From Agrobacterium sp. RAC06 (GTDB lineage: Bacteria > Pseudomonadota > Alphaproteobacteria > Rhizobiales > Rhizobiaceae), in assembly GCF_001713475.1 (NCBI RefSeq), contig NZ_CP016499.1, positions 2,604,001 to 2,668,000 of the forward strand: 64,000 nucleotides of DNA, read 5' to 3'. Below the pieces are notes generated by a model. The model was not told where the DNA came from and did no database searches. It saw only the letters and a list, made by a program, of their open reading frames with translations. The translations under genes and the position numbers were made by a program. Below, one piece after another: positions 17,362-26,992 of the stretch (position 1 is the first letter of the stretch; each line of letters begins with the position of its first letter).

Positions 17362-18233
17362 CCGCTCTCACCCTCGCCGCCTGCCAGTACAAGATCGATC
17401 TGATTGAGAGCTGGGAAGACTACGTCCTCCACCTGACACACCTCGTGCATGAAGCGGTCGAGCGCGGCGCAAAGCTCGTGCTCCTGCCGGAATATGCCGG
17501 CCTCGTGCTCGCCGGCCAGCTCGATCCGGAAACCCGCTCCGACCTCACCGGCTCGATCGCCGGCATCCAGCCGCTGATCCCGGCCTGGGTCGAACTCTGC
17601 GAGGAGCTTGCCCGCACCCACGAAATCGTCTTGCAGCCCGGCTCCGCCCCCGTGCTCGACCCGGACGGTCAATACCGCAATCGCGCCTTCCTCTTTGGCC
17701 CGGACGGCCTGATCGGTCATCAGGACAAGATCATCATGACCCGCTTCGAACGCGAGCAATGGGGAATCGCCGCCGGACGCGACGGGCTCACCGCCTTCGA
17801 CACCCCACTCGGCAAGCTCGGCATCCTCATCTGCTACGACAACGAGTTCCCGATGCTGGCCCACACCCTCGCAAACCAGGGCGTAGACCTCATCCTCGCG
17901 CCCTCCTGCACGGATACACTCGCCGGCGCCTATCGCGTCCGCATCGGCGCCCAGGCCCGGGCGCTGGAAAACCAGATCGCCGTCCTTTCGTCACCCACCG
18001 CGGGCACCGCCCCGTGGTCGCCGGCGCTCGACGAAAACCGCGGCCGCGCCGCCCTTTACGTGCCCTCCGACTACGGCATGCCACCATCGGGCATCTATGC
18101 CGAAAGCGAGAGCGACGAGGTCGAAGAGAGCCACTGGCTGATCACCGAGATCGACCTCGATACCGTCCGGCGCCTGCGCACGGAGGGCCAGGTCGCCACC
18201 CGCCGCGACTGGCCGGAACAGTTCGGGGTGTGA
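17358..18233 (+). CDS. Carbon-nitrogen hydrolase (nitrilase superfamily)
   Basis: A 291-residue enzyme with the full Glu-Lys-Cys triad: E45 in LLPEYAG, K124 in HQDKIIM and C159 in LICYDNEFP. Members hydrolyse amides, carbamoyl compounds or nitriles in the cytoplasm; this branch has no assigned substrate that I can name. It starts inside the stop of the GNAT gene. A job in removing or recycling amides of acetylated or N-substituted compounds is speculation from the pairing. Confidence 0.9.
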   Translation: MTALTLAACQYKIDLIESWEDYVLHLTHLVHEAVERGAKLVLLPEYAGLVLAGQLDPETRSDLTGSIAGIQPLIPAWVELCEELARTHEIVLQPGSAPVLDPDGQYRNRAFLFGPDGLIGHQDKIIMTRFEREQWGIAAGRDGLTAFDTPLGKLGILICYDNEFPMLAHTLANQGVDLILAPSCTDTLAGAYRVRIGAQARALENQIAVLSSPTAGTAPWSPALDENRGRAALYVPSDYGMPPSGIYAESESDEVEESHWLITEIDLDTVRRLRTEGQVATRRDWPEQFGV

Positions 18234-18308
18234 CAACCCCGGTTTTCCAGCCGATCGCGACAATTTCCCGCTAGGCGTTGACCGAGCTCGCTGCTATATG
18301 CGCGAGCC

Positions 18309-20129
<1,821 letters not shown>

Positions 20130-20137
20130 GGGTTGGA

Positions 20138-20159
20138 GGGAGCCTTTTCCAAGGCTCCC
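20138..20159. terminator. Hairpin between lepA and the NmrA-like gene
   Basis: A 9-bp perfect stem GGGAGCCTT/AAGGCTCCC with loop TTCC, 8 bases after the lepA stop and 19 before the convergent stop. T richness after it is weak on both sides, so termination is likely but not certain. Confidence 0.6.
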
Positions 20160-20178
20160 ACTCGCCGTTTCCTCTTCA

Positions 20179-20991
20179 TCACCCTGCCGCCCGCGCAGCC
20201 TCTGCCGCGATCGCCAAGGTGGGCCGCGGCGCTCCGGCGATCAGGGCCGGAAGGTCCGTGTTCTCTGCTTTTAGAAATCCTGCGGCCGCACTGGAATAGA
20301 TCGACATCAGCATCGGCGGCTGGAAGGGCTTGAGTGGCGCAGCGGCCAGCGACGCCCGCAGCTTCTCGAGGCTCCATGGCTGAAATGCGGCGCCCAGGAC
20401 GGCTGCCAGATCGGCAACACTCCAGGCTTCTGCTCCCGACAGTTCGTAGATCATGCCCGCATGGGCGCGCGGGTCCTTGAGAACCGCCAATGCGGCATCG
20501 GCCAGATCGCGCCTCGCCACGGGCGATAGCGGCGCGGTGCCGAAGGGTGCCCGGATCACGCCATCGAGCGGTGCGGCAAGTGCCCCGATCAGCTCGGCAT
20601 AGAGACCATTGCGCAGGATCGTCCAGGCAAGGTCGCTATCCTTCAGTCGCTTCTCGGTCCATCGATGGGCAAGCGAGAAAGCAAGATGATCACCCGTTCC
20701 GCTCAGGCTCGTATAGACGACATGTCGGACGCCCGAGCGGATAGCAGCCGCGATCACCGCATCATGGCGGCGGATGACAACATCGTCCTCCGCGTAACCG
20801 GCAGAGATCATCATCAGCGTTTCGACATCGCTGAAGTCGAGCGTTTCTGGATCGTCGAAATCGATCCGGCGTCGACCTGTATCCGTCTCCTCTGCCAGAC
20901 GGCTGCCAATGCAGATGTCGAGACCGGCGTCTTTGGTGCCTTGCGCGATGAGCGAGGAGAGTTGGCCGGAGCCTCCAGTGAGCAGTATCAT
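20179..20991 (-). CDS. NAD(P)-binding NmrA/QorB-like protein
   Basis: A 270-residue atypical short-chain dehydrogenase. The N-terminal nucleotide motif is LTGGSGQLSSLIAQG; HVVYTSLSGTGDH and WTILRNGLYAELIGAL match the NmrA/quinone oxidoreductase QorB pattern. It may reduce quinones or sense NADP; no substrate is proven. It diverges from an HxlR regulator across 71 bases, the classic layout of a redox enzyme with its own regulator. Confidence 0.85.
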   Translation of the reverse strand: MILLTGGSGQLSSLIAQGTKDAGLDICIGSRLAEETDTGRRRIDFDDPETLDFSDVETLMMISAGYAEDDVVIRRHDAVIAAAIRSGVRHVVYTSLSGTGDHLAFSLAHRWTEKRLKDSDLAWTILRNGLYAELIGALAAPLDGVIRAPFGTAPLSPVARRDLADAALAVLKDPRAHAGMIYELSGAEAWSVADLAAVLGAAFQPWSLEKLRASLAAAPLKPFQPPMLMSIYSSAAAGFLKAENTDLPALIAGAPRPTLAIAAEAARAAG

Positions 20992-21062
20992 GGGTTGCGT
21001 CCTTTTCGTTGCGGGCGCATCTATTTATTGCGACCACCGGAACGACGTAAGGAGGCACATTG

Positions 21063-21464
21063 ATGTTCGCCGCGACCCAGCCCGAGATCGAGACGCTCGA
21101 ACCTTGCGGAACGCCGGATCATGGAGATTGCGGCCTTCGTCTGACGCTTGATCGCCTCGGTGAAAAATGGACAGTCATGGCCATTGCCGAGCTCTCGGCC
21201 GGCCCTCGCCGCTACCGGGAGATTGAGCGCGCGCTGTCAGGCGTCACCCAGCGCATGCTGACGCTGACACTGCGCCGTCTCGAGCGGGACGGATTGGTCG
21301 ACCGTCATGTCGAACCCACCAACCCTCCTTCGGTCACTTATTCTCTGACGCCCCGGGGCTTGGGATTTTCGGCCATCACGGCCGGGCTGGTCGAATGGTC
21401 GCGGGAACACAAGGAGGCGATCCTTTCATCGCGGGAAGCCTATGACGGGCGAGGCAAGGGCTGA
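21063..21464 (+). CDS. HxlR family transcriptional regulator
   Basis: A 133-residue winged helix-turn-helix protein: CGLRLTLDRLGEKWTVMAI at residues ~22-40, then YREIERALSGVTQRMLTLTL, the HxlR recognition region. Two N-terminal cysteines (around residues 15 and 22) could sense oxidants or electrophiles, as in QorR/HypR types. ATG 21063 behind AAGGAGG was chosen over a TTG one codon earlier. It probably controls the divergent NmrA-like gene. Confidence 0.87.
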   Translation: MFAATQPEIETLEPCGTPDHGDCGLRLTLDRLGEKWTVMAIAELSAGPRRYREIERALSGVTQRMLTLTLRRLERDGLVDRHVEPTNPPSVTYSLTPRGLGFSAITAGLVEWSREHKEAILSSREAYDGRGKG

Positions 21465-21525
21465 TCGGCCCATTCTCAGCAAGCCGGAGCCGTGCTAGGC
21501 TCCGTCCAGCGCCGGAGACCATCCC

Positions 21526-21762
21526 ATGTCGATCGAAGCCCGCAAAGTCCATGACCTGACGGTCAGTGAAGCCCTTGTAGCCGAGGCTGAAACGCTCGGC
21601 CTCGACATCACCGGTGCGGCTGAACAGGGCATCGCCCGCGCCATCAAGGCCGAGAAGGAACGGCGTTGGAAGATCGAGAACGCCGAGGCGATCCAGGCAT
21701 CCAACGACTATGTCGCCAAGCATGGCCTTCCACTCGCAAAGTACCGAATGTTCTTACCATGA
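21526..21762 (+). CDS. ccdA: CcdA-type antitoxin
   Basis: A 78-residue protein with an N-terminal ribbon-helix-helix DNA-binding part (KVHDLTVSEALVAEAETLG) and a C-terminal toxin-binding tail (WKIENAEAIQASNDYVAKHG), the standard CcdA layout. It should neutralise the gyrase poison CcdB and repress its own operon with it. Its stop overlaps the ccdB start by 4 bases. Length and spacing are normal, so the module seems intact. Confidence 0.92.
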   Translation: MSIEARKVHDLTVSEALVAEAETLGLDITGAAEQGIARAIKAEKERRWKIENAEAIQASNDYVAKHGLPLAKYRMFLP

Positions 21763-22058
21763 CCCGCTTCCACGTTCACCGCATCGGGAACGACGGAAGC
21801 CTGGCCCTCGACGTGCAATCCAATCTGCTGGATGCCCTGACGACCCGCGTGGTCGTGCCGTTCGCACCGATCGGTGACGTTGCGACCCTTGTTCCGCGCC
21901 TCAATCCGCGCGTTGTCATCGATGGCGAAACCTTTGCGATGCTCACCCAGTTCATCACGACGGTTTCCATCTCCGCGATCGGCCCCTCGATCGCCGATCT
22001 CTCCACCCGCGCCGACGAGATCACCGCTGCCACAGATTTCCTCTTCCAGGGCTTTTGA
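21759..22058 (+). CDS. ccdB: CcdB-type toxin
   Basis: A 99-residue protein matching CcdB: RFHVHRIGNDGSLALDVQS at the start, TRVVVPF and LNPRVVIDGE in the middle. CcdB inhibits DNA gyrase. The extreme C-terminus, which contacts GyrA in plasmid CcdB, reads ATDFLFQGF, the form common in chromosomal relatives. It is translated from an ATG overlapping the ccdA stop (ATGA). Whether it is still toxic cannot be judged. Confidence 0.92.
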   Translation: MTRFHVHRIGNDGSLALDVQSNLLDALTTRVVVPFAPIGDVATLVPRLNPRVVIDGETFAMLTQFITTVSISAIGPSIADLSTRADEITAATDFLFQGF

Positions 22059-22135
22059 GCCCTCCTTGCCCGCCTGCCGCAGTCGCGCTAGCATTCGAAT
22101 GCAATCATAAGCCGATGAGCAAAGGGGAGACGGGC

Positions 22136-22501
22136 ATGCACAAGTTCAAGATCGTCAAGACCGAAAAGGGCGAGTTCCGCGTCCAGTTCGTCTACAATGC
22201 CGAGATCATGGTCTGGTCGGAAAACTACGCTTCGAAGGCAAGCGCGAAGAACTGCGTCGAGTCGCTGAAGAAGAACGCCCCCGCAGCGCCCATAGTCGAT
22301 CTTACGAAGAAGGAGACCGGCAGCGGTTATCGTTTCGAGATCGACGAAGCCAAGAACGGCGAAACCTTCGTCCGCTTCCGCGCCGCCAATGGCGAAATCA
22401 TGGTGCGCTCGGAAACGTATAAGTCGAAGTCCAGCGCCAAGAATTGCATCGAGTCGATCCAGAAACGCGTGGCGGAGGCTGCGGTGGAGGAGGCAGAGTG
22501 A
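22136..22501 (+). CDS. YegP family protein (two DUF1508 repeats)
   Basis: A 121-residue protein built of two copies of the ~50-residue DUF1508/YegP unit. Compare EFRVQFVYNAEIMVWSENY with ETFVRFRAANGEIMVRSETY, each followed by a KASAKNC/KSSAKNC-VESLKK helix. The function is unknown. ATG 22136 has AGGGGAG at good distance; ATG 22115 is a weaker alternative. It sits just before the 1.4-kb repeat-rich space. Confidence 0.85.
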   Translation: MHKFKIVKTEKGEFRVQFVYNAEIMVWSENYASKASAKNCVESLKKNAPAAPIVDLTKKETGSGYRFEIDEAKNGETFVRFRAANGEIMVRSETYKSKSSAKNCIESIQKRVAEAAVEEAE

Positions 22502-22544
22502 GGCCTCGGCTCTATCCGTCAAACTAAGGCGCCGGCGGGTTTCC

Positions 22545-22568
22545 ACCTCTCCCCTGTGTGGGAGAGGT
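22545..22568. repeat. CTCCC/GGGAG hairpin after the YegP gene
   Basis: A 9-bp perfect stem (ACCTCTCCC/GGGAGAGGT) with loop CTGTGT, 43 bases past the stop at 22501. It has no T run. A second small inverted repeat TTAGCCC/GGGCTAA follows at 22583-22601. Confidence 0.65.
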
Positions 22569-22718
22569 TACAAAATCGAAGGCTTAGCCCGATCAGGGCT
22601 AAACTTCAGACTTTGTTGGTGAGGGGATCGGCGATGGTGGCACGAGATAACCGCCCCCCTCTCTGGCGATTTCGGATGTTTAGGCGGCTTGCGCTCGCCT
22701 AGTTCATCGAAATCGCTT

Positions 22719-22740
22719 TCTCCCCCACCAAAGGGGGAGA
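22719..22740. repeat. CTCCCCC/GGGGGAG hairpin
   Basis: An 8-bp perfect stem TCTCCCCC/GGGGGAGA with a 6-base loop. It is the same kind of hairpin as at 22545, 22769, 22920 and 23910, spread through the gene-free stretch. Confidence 0.65.
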
Positions 22741-22768
22741 TGGGCGTTGCGCATGCCGCCCGCTCCCG

Positions 22769-22814
22769 CTTCTCCCCGCTGGGGAGAAGATGGTCCGCAG
22801 GACCAGATGAGGGG
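22769..22814 (+). repeat. Palindromic element copy A
   Basis: Two adjacent hairpins: CTTCTCCCC/GGGGAGAAG (9 bp, 22769-22777 with 22781-22789) and TGGTCC/GGACCA (6 bp, 22791-22796 with 22800-22805), followed by GATGAGGGG. It matches copy B in opposite orientation, with paired changes in the second stem. Confidence 0.8.
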
Positions 22815-22894
22815 GGCGCGAAGCGCAAGGCGATGCTGCAGAGCATTGGCGGGTTTATGGTGATCCTGTGCGCGGCGAAATCCGGCTCCGCCGC

Positions 22895-22940
22895 CCCCTC
22901 ATCCGGCGCTACGCGCCACCTTCTCCCCGCTGGGGAGAAG
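22895..22940 (-). repeat. Palindromic element copy B, inverted
   Basis: The reverse complement follows the plan of copy A: CTTCTCCCC hairpin, then a GGCGC/GCGCC hairpin, then GATGAGGGG. It lies 80 bases from copy A and in inverted orientation. The second stem has a different sequence but still pairs, which suggests selection or an origin by structure-preserving change. Confidence 0.8.
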
Positions 22941-23070
22941 AGGGAGGCCGACGCCCCCCTCAATTCCCCTAGTCGGCGGGGGATGACTTTGAGAGTTTCC
23001 TCAACAAAATCAAACCCCGACATGTTTTTTCATCCCCGCCCATTTCCACGCGCTTACCCTGATGCCCGTC

Positions 23071-23301
23071 CCGCCCTCGGATACACCTGACGATGCGATG
23101 TCAGGCGAGGCGGGGCCGGCGCCGGGGTGGAGCACTGTCGCAGGTGTGAGTTCCCGGCCCGCTGCAACGGTCTCCCTCCGGACGTGGGGCTGGTAACGAA
23201 GGTGACGGGGTCGGATGCTCTCGTCACCGGATACCCCGATCGGAAGGACGTGCCTCAGAGGCACACAGACAAGGCGCCCACGTCGTTGCGAACATTACCA
23301 G
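23071..23301. other. Possible structured RNA segment
   Basis: Many stems fall close together. CCTGAC/GTCAGG (23086-23091, 23100-23105) is closed by CCTCG/CGAGG. GGTGACG/CGTCACC pairs 23201-23207 with 23222-23228. GTGCCT/AGGCAC (23250-23264) has a 3-base loop. Two longer pairings, GACGTGGG with CCCACGTC (23181-23188, 23277-23284) and CTGGTAA with TTACCAG (23190-23196, 23295-23301), cross each other as in a pseudoknot. I could not match it to RNase P, tmRNA, 6S or SRP RNA. The strand is unknown. Confidence 0.35.
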
Positions 23302-23494
23302 ACGGCGGGGCGGAAAAAACGGCGGGGATGATGGCGAGGTCGGTAATGACCAAGGCCCCATCCCCCGGGCGAGGGTCCCGGTCGGAATGGTGCACCATCC
23401 GGCGGGAACCTCCCGGGCCACCGGCCAGGCTATGGCAGACATTCCCTTGGGAGGGCTCTGTCAAAGCCGGACCCTACGCCCGGTCAATTTTCGG

Positions 23495-23515
23495 TCCTCG
23501 GGTCAAGCCCGAGGA
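23495..23515. repeat. TCCTCGGG/CCCGAGGA hairpin
   Basis: An 8-bp perfect stem with loop TCAAG. A near copy lies at 23637-23655 in the same space. Confidence 0.65.
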
Positions 23516-23636
23516 TGACGAGGACCGTCGCCGCCTTGCCAGAGAGACGCATGCAGCGGGAATAGACGCCGAACGGGGCGCCGGAAGGAGCCACATAAAA
23601 CTACTTAGACAGGTTGCTTCTGGCGCCTCGTCCGAT

Positions 23637-23655
23637 CCTCGGGTTGAACCCGAGG
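23637..23655. repeat. CCTCGGGT/ACCCGAGG hairpin
   Basis: An 8-bp stem with a 3-base loop, sharing the CCTCGGGT core with the element at 23495. Confidence 0.65.
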
Positions 23656-23786
23656 GCAAGCATCACCCGACCCGGAGGGAGCGATCCCGACCGGCGGCGA
23701 AGCTTGGGTTTTTTGACATTTATAGATCACCCTCACCCTGAGGTGCCAGGCTTGCCCGGCCTCGAAGGGCGAGGCCACCCCGCCAC

Positions 23787-23887
23787 CCCTCATGCTGAGG
23801 TGGCACCGAAGCGACCCTCGAAGCACGAGGTCACCAGAGCGGGATGCTTCGAGGCCCTCGCCTTGCGACGGCACCTCAGCATGAGGG
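23787..23887. repeat. 101-bp inverted repeat with 16-bp perfect arms
   Basis: CCCTCATGCTGAGGTG at 23787-23802 is the exact reverse complement of 23872-23887. The 69 bases between contain further partial pairing (CCTCGAAGCACGAGG against GCTTCGAGGC). It resembles the CCTCAGCATGAGG elements widespread in Rhizobiales intergenic DNA. Confidence 0.8.
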
Positions 23888-23909
23888 CCTAGCGGAATGC
23901 GCGGAGCCT

Positions 23910-23932
23910 ATCTCCCCCCTTGCGGGGGAGAT
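23910..23932 (-). terminator. Hairpin after the CRTAC1 gene
   Basis: A 9-bp stem ATCTCCCCC/GGGGGAGAT with loop CTTGC, 14 bases after the stop of the CRTAC1 gene. It belongs to the same hairpin class as the repeats nearby, so it may be a repeat used as a terminator. Confidence 0.5.
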
Positions 23933-23946
23933 GGGGTCGTGCCCCT

Positions 23947-25584
23947 TCACATCCCCTCGCCCGGATTCCACAGCCTTGGCCCCGTGCCACGCCCAACGAG
24001 GTAAAACCCATCAGCCGCCACCGTCTGCCACTCCCCAACCTCGCCATCCGGCCAAAGCACGCGGATCTCGGTTTCTGCCTGTTCCCCCAGACCAAAATGA
24101 TGCCAGCCGGTCTTGCCGCTGACATGGCCGCCGCCGATGGTGAGTTCGCGGCGCTGCACGACATCGCCGGTTTTCACCTCGATCCAGGCGCCGACCGCAT
24201 CGCGGTTCGGACCGTCCTGGCGCAGCGCCAGTTGCAGGAAGTGGCCAGCGCCTTCCGTCGTATTGCGCCAGATCTCCACCGTAGAACCCTGGTTGACGGC
24301 GAGGAGGTCGATCTTTCCATCAAGATTGAAGTCGGCAAGCGCCCCGCCCCGGCCCTTGGCCATCGAGGCGACGCCGGCCTTGTCGCCCATCTCTATGAAT
24401 TTGCCGTCCTCGCCCTGGACGAGCAGATTGTTCGGGTCCTTCTCGGCAAAATCGGGCATCTCCGCGACATTGCCCTTGGCGATGAAGAGATCAGCGCGGA
24501 CGTCGTTGTTGACGTCCTCGAATTCCGTATGCCAGGCGGTCGAAGGGCGGATCTCGCCACCGACATAGGGCCGGTGCGCCGTGGCGCCCTTGGCGAAGGC
24601 GATATCGGCGTAGGAAGGCTTCGGCTTGCCGTCGGCGGGGATTTCGGCGAGCCTCTGCAGCTTGTTGTCGGCCATGCTGGTGAGGAAATATTCCGGATAG
24701 CCGTCGAAATCGAGGTCATAAGAGGCGATGCCCATGCCCCAGATGCGCAGGTATTTCCAGCCTTCTTCCTGGGTGTAGAGCGCCGGTGCCTTGCCCGGCT
24801 CAACATGCCACATCTGCTCCTGGCCGCCCTTGTAATATTCGCGGTCATTGGAGACGCGCAGCGAGGGCGTGCCGGAGCGGTTCCAATCGGTGAAGAGGAT
24901 CGACAGCGGGCAATAGGAGGGGTTGAGCGCGAGCGGCGGGGCGAAGCGACGCTCGGCAGCGGACAACGGGCGATGCAGCCAGTTGTCGGTGCAGGAGCCC
25001 CAGGGCTCGAAGTCCTCGAAGCGGTCGATGTAATTGCCGACGGCAAGCGTCGGCCAGGAGTTGCCGCGCTCCCAGGTGGCGGAAAAGGCCGTCGACCAGG
25101 CGTCGCCGCCGTCGAAGCCCCAAGCCTCGTTGGCGCGTTCGAAACGGCACTCGCCCAAGCCGCGCATCACGACATTCTCGCCGGAGCGCAACAGCACGAC
25201 GTCCTGCAGCCCGTCGCCATCGACATCCAGCGGATAGGCGCCGATCACCTTGTCGAGTTCGAGGCCGGACACCTGTTCGTCGAACTTGAGAGCGCCGCCA
25301 GCCTCGCTTCGGTTGAGGTAGAATTTCGCCTTGTCCTCGCCGCCTGCAAGCAGGAGATCGGGGAAACCGTCGGCATTGCAGTCGAAACTGCCGGCACCGC
25401 CGCCGACCATATATTCCCAATCGCCGCGATAGGTGCTGATAATACCGCTTGAGGCGGTTTCGTCGGTGAACCGGGGCACGAGGGGGCCGCCATTGGCAAG
25501 CGCTGTGCCGGACTGGAGCGCGGCGAACAGGGCGGCCGCAAGGGCGGTTCGGCGATGGTGCGAGGCGATGGCTTCGGCCGTCAT
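23947..25584 (-). CDS. CRTAC1 family protein with FG-GAP/VCBS repeats, exported
   Basis: A 545-residue protein with an N-terminal signal peptide (TALAAALFAALQSGTALA). At least five calcium-loop repeats of the D-x-[DN]-x-D-G type are visible: DCNADGFPD, DVDGDGLQD, DLDFDGYPE, DVNNDVRAD and DFNLDGKID, as in integrin-like beta-propellers. The C-terminus (GAWIEVKTGD, TIGGGHVSGKTGWHHFGLG) is the ASPIC/UnbV region. It should fold as a periplasmic or secreted calcium-binding propeller. Its ATG overlaps the stop of the haloperoxidase-type gene by 4 bases, so the two are co-translated and likely work as partners. Confidence 0.88.
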   Translation of the reverse strand: MTAEAIASHHRRTALAAALFAALQSGTALANGGPLVPRFTDETASSGIISTYRGDWEYMVGGGAGSFDCNADGFPDLLLAGGEDKAKFYLNRSEAGGALKFDEQVSGLELDKVIGAYPLDVDGDGLQDVVLLRSGENVVMRGLGECRFERANEAWGFDGGDAWSTAFSATWERGNSWPTLAVGNYIDRFEDFEPWGSCTDNWLHRPLSAAERRFAPPLALNPSYCPLSILFTDWNRSGTPSLRVSNDREYYKGGQEQMWHVEPGKAPALYTQEEGWKYLRIWGMGIASYDLDFDGYPEYFLTSMADNKLQRLAEIPADGKPKPSYADIAFAKGATAHRPYVGGEIRPSTAWHTEFEDVNNDVRADLFIAKGNVAEMPDFAEKDPNNLLVQGEDGKFIEMGDKAGVASMAKGRGGALADFNLDGKIDLLAVNQGSTVEIWRNTTEGAGHFLQLALRQDGPNRDAVGAWIEVKTGDVVQRRELTIGGGHVSGKTGWHHFGLGEQAETEIRVLWPDGEVGEWQTVAADGFYLVGRGTGPRLWNPGEGM

Positions 25585-26894
25585 CCGCGGGTCCTCAAGG
25601 CGACCGCCTTTTCGCCGATGCAGCGGCCCTGATCGAGGCCACGATCGATCGCGGCGCGGAAATGAATGCCGCCATAGAGACGCGAGATGCCGGCTTCTTC
25701 AGCCGCATCCCAGAAGCTCTTGAAGCTGCGGTTCGGCAGCTTGTCCTTTTCATGGGTGTTGTCGGTGAAGGCGAAATTTTCGCCGAAAAAGGCCGTCAGC
25801 ACCGTGGCTGCCGCACCCGACTGGGTGGAATGGCCGGAGGGATATTCCGGGAAGGGCGGCGTGATCAGGATCGGCTCCCATTTGGGATCGATGACCCGCT
25901 TGATGTAGGTGACCGGGCGGAGCAGGTCGTATTCGAATTTCGAATGCCAGCAGCCGATGAAGGCATCGGCGAGCGAAATCCCGAGCCGGGCGAGCAGGTC
26001 GGCATGTTCGGCTGCACCGGCCTCCTGCTCGTCGAGGACCTTCAGGGCAATCACGATCCAGTGGCCGGGCGGGGTCGGCGAGAGCATAGGATCATCCGAC
26101 CAGAAGCGGGCGATGGCGCGCTGCTCATCGGTCACGCTGTTCACCGCCTCATAGACCTCCATCGCTTCCTTGTAGAAGTCGGAATCCTTGTCCTCGCTGT
26201 AGACAGGCGGCGCCGGCAGCGGGCAGGCATTGCCGGTCTGCAGGGCGAAGGGACGGTTCTCGCCCCACTGGGGAAGAAGGGGCGTTTGCTGCTGATTGAT
26301 CAGACTGGTCGGCACCCAGCTGTCCTTGTTGCTCCCCAGCGCGAATTCCAGGGGGAAGCCCATGTTTTCGACCTTGGCGCCGCCGTCGTCCAGCGACCAG
26401 GCAAGGATATGCGCCGTTATGCTCTCGCCATAGGCCTGGCTGCGGGCGACGAGATCGGGGGCAAGTCCGACGGACACTTCGGACGAGAGCTTTTCGGTCA
26501 TGCGCTTCAGGGCGCGCTGACCGGTCGGGCCGGTATTGCCGAAGAATTCGCGCGCGGCTGATGACAGGGCGGCCTGCATGACGACGGCCTCGTCATAGGC
26601 GAGGCCCGCTTCACGCCGAGGTACTGGGGTGAGGCCGTTCAACTGACCGGCAAGCGAGGTCATGGTCGTGTCGCCGGCCGCCAGCGCCTCATAGGCGGTG
26701 ACCCCGAGATAGGCGAAGGCGCGGCTTGCCACGGGGGGCGAATAGGTCGGCGTATGACGGACAAGTTCGAGAATGAGGCGATACCAGTCGCGCATGACCG
26801 TGTCGGCGCCCACAGGGGATGCCTGGGCCGGCTGGAAGGCCATCCCGATGATGATGAAGCAGAGCGCAACCAAGCGCTTACCCACTGCCTTCAT
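25581..26894 (-). CDS. Vanadium-dependent haloperoxidase / PAP2-type phosphatase, exported
   Basis: A 437-residue protein with a signal peptide (LVALCFIIIGMAFQPAQA). The three parts of the vanadate/phosphate site are present: K319 to R326-P327 in KFEYDLLRP, P352-S-G-H355 in EYPSGHSTQSG, and S404-R405 to H411 in SRLYGGIHF. Proteins of this type are either vanadium haloperoxidases or acid phosphatases; the PSGH and SR-x5-H motifs are shared, so activity cannot be settled by sequence alone. The pairing with a CRTAC1 protein has been seen near vanadium haloperoxidase genes and favours that annotation. It acts outside the cytoplasm. Confidence 0.85.
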   Translation of the reverse strand: MKAVGKRLVALCFIIIGMAFQPAQASPVGADTVMRDWYRLILELVRHTPTYSPPVASRAFAYLGVTAYEALAAGDTTMTSLAGQLNGLTPVPRREAGLAYDEAVVMQAALSSAAREFFGNTGPTGQRALKRMTEKLSSEVSVGLAPDLVARSQAYGESITAHILAWSLDDGGAKVENMGFPLEFALGSNKDSWVPTSLINQQQTPLLPQWGENRPFALQTGNACPLPAPPVYSEDKDSDFYKEAMEVYEAVNSVTDEQRAIARFWSDDPMLSPTPPGHWIVIALKVLDEQEAGAAEHADLLARLGISLADAFIGCWHSKFEYDLLRPVTYIKRVIDPKWEPILITPPFPEYPSGHSTQSGAAATVLTAFFGENFAFTDNTHEKDKLPNRSFKSFWDAAEEAGISRLYGGIHFRAAIDRGLDQGRCIGEKAVALRTRG

Positions 26895-26992
26895 GTCCCC
26901 CTCCCACAGGTTTCTGAAGCGATCTCAATCGATTGAAGTTCGATTAAGCACGGGGACGGATGGCTCGCAAGAGGGAGGTCGGGGACACCAGA

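Larger units (their letters stand above)
22502..23946. other. 1.4-kb gene-free stretch filled with palindromic repeats
   Basis: No frame here has a recognisable protein, a good start or consistent codon use; the open frames are GC-driven. The stretch contains at least seven hairpin or inverted-repeat elements (listed separately) and, from 23071 to 23301, a dense set of potential stems. The style, with CTCCCC/GGGGAG hairpins, TCATCCGG boxes and CCTCAGCATGAGG arms, is that of rhizobial intergenic mosaic and palindromic elements. Confidence 0.75.

Noticed and set aside
23071..23301. RNase P RNA, tmRNA, 6S or SRP RNA
   Set aside because: None of the conserved cores I know (for example the RNase P GAGGAAAGTCC core or a tag-peptide reading frame) is present.
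23127..23741. Open frame in the repeat-rich space
   Set aside because: No start with a ribosome binding site, low-complexity sequence and no family; it runs through several hairpins.
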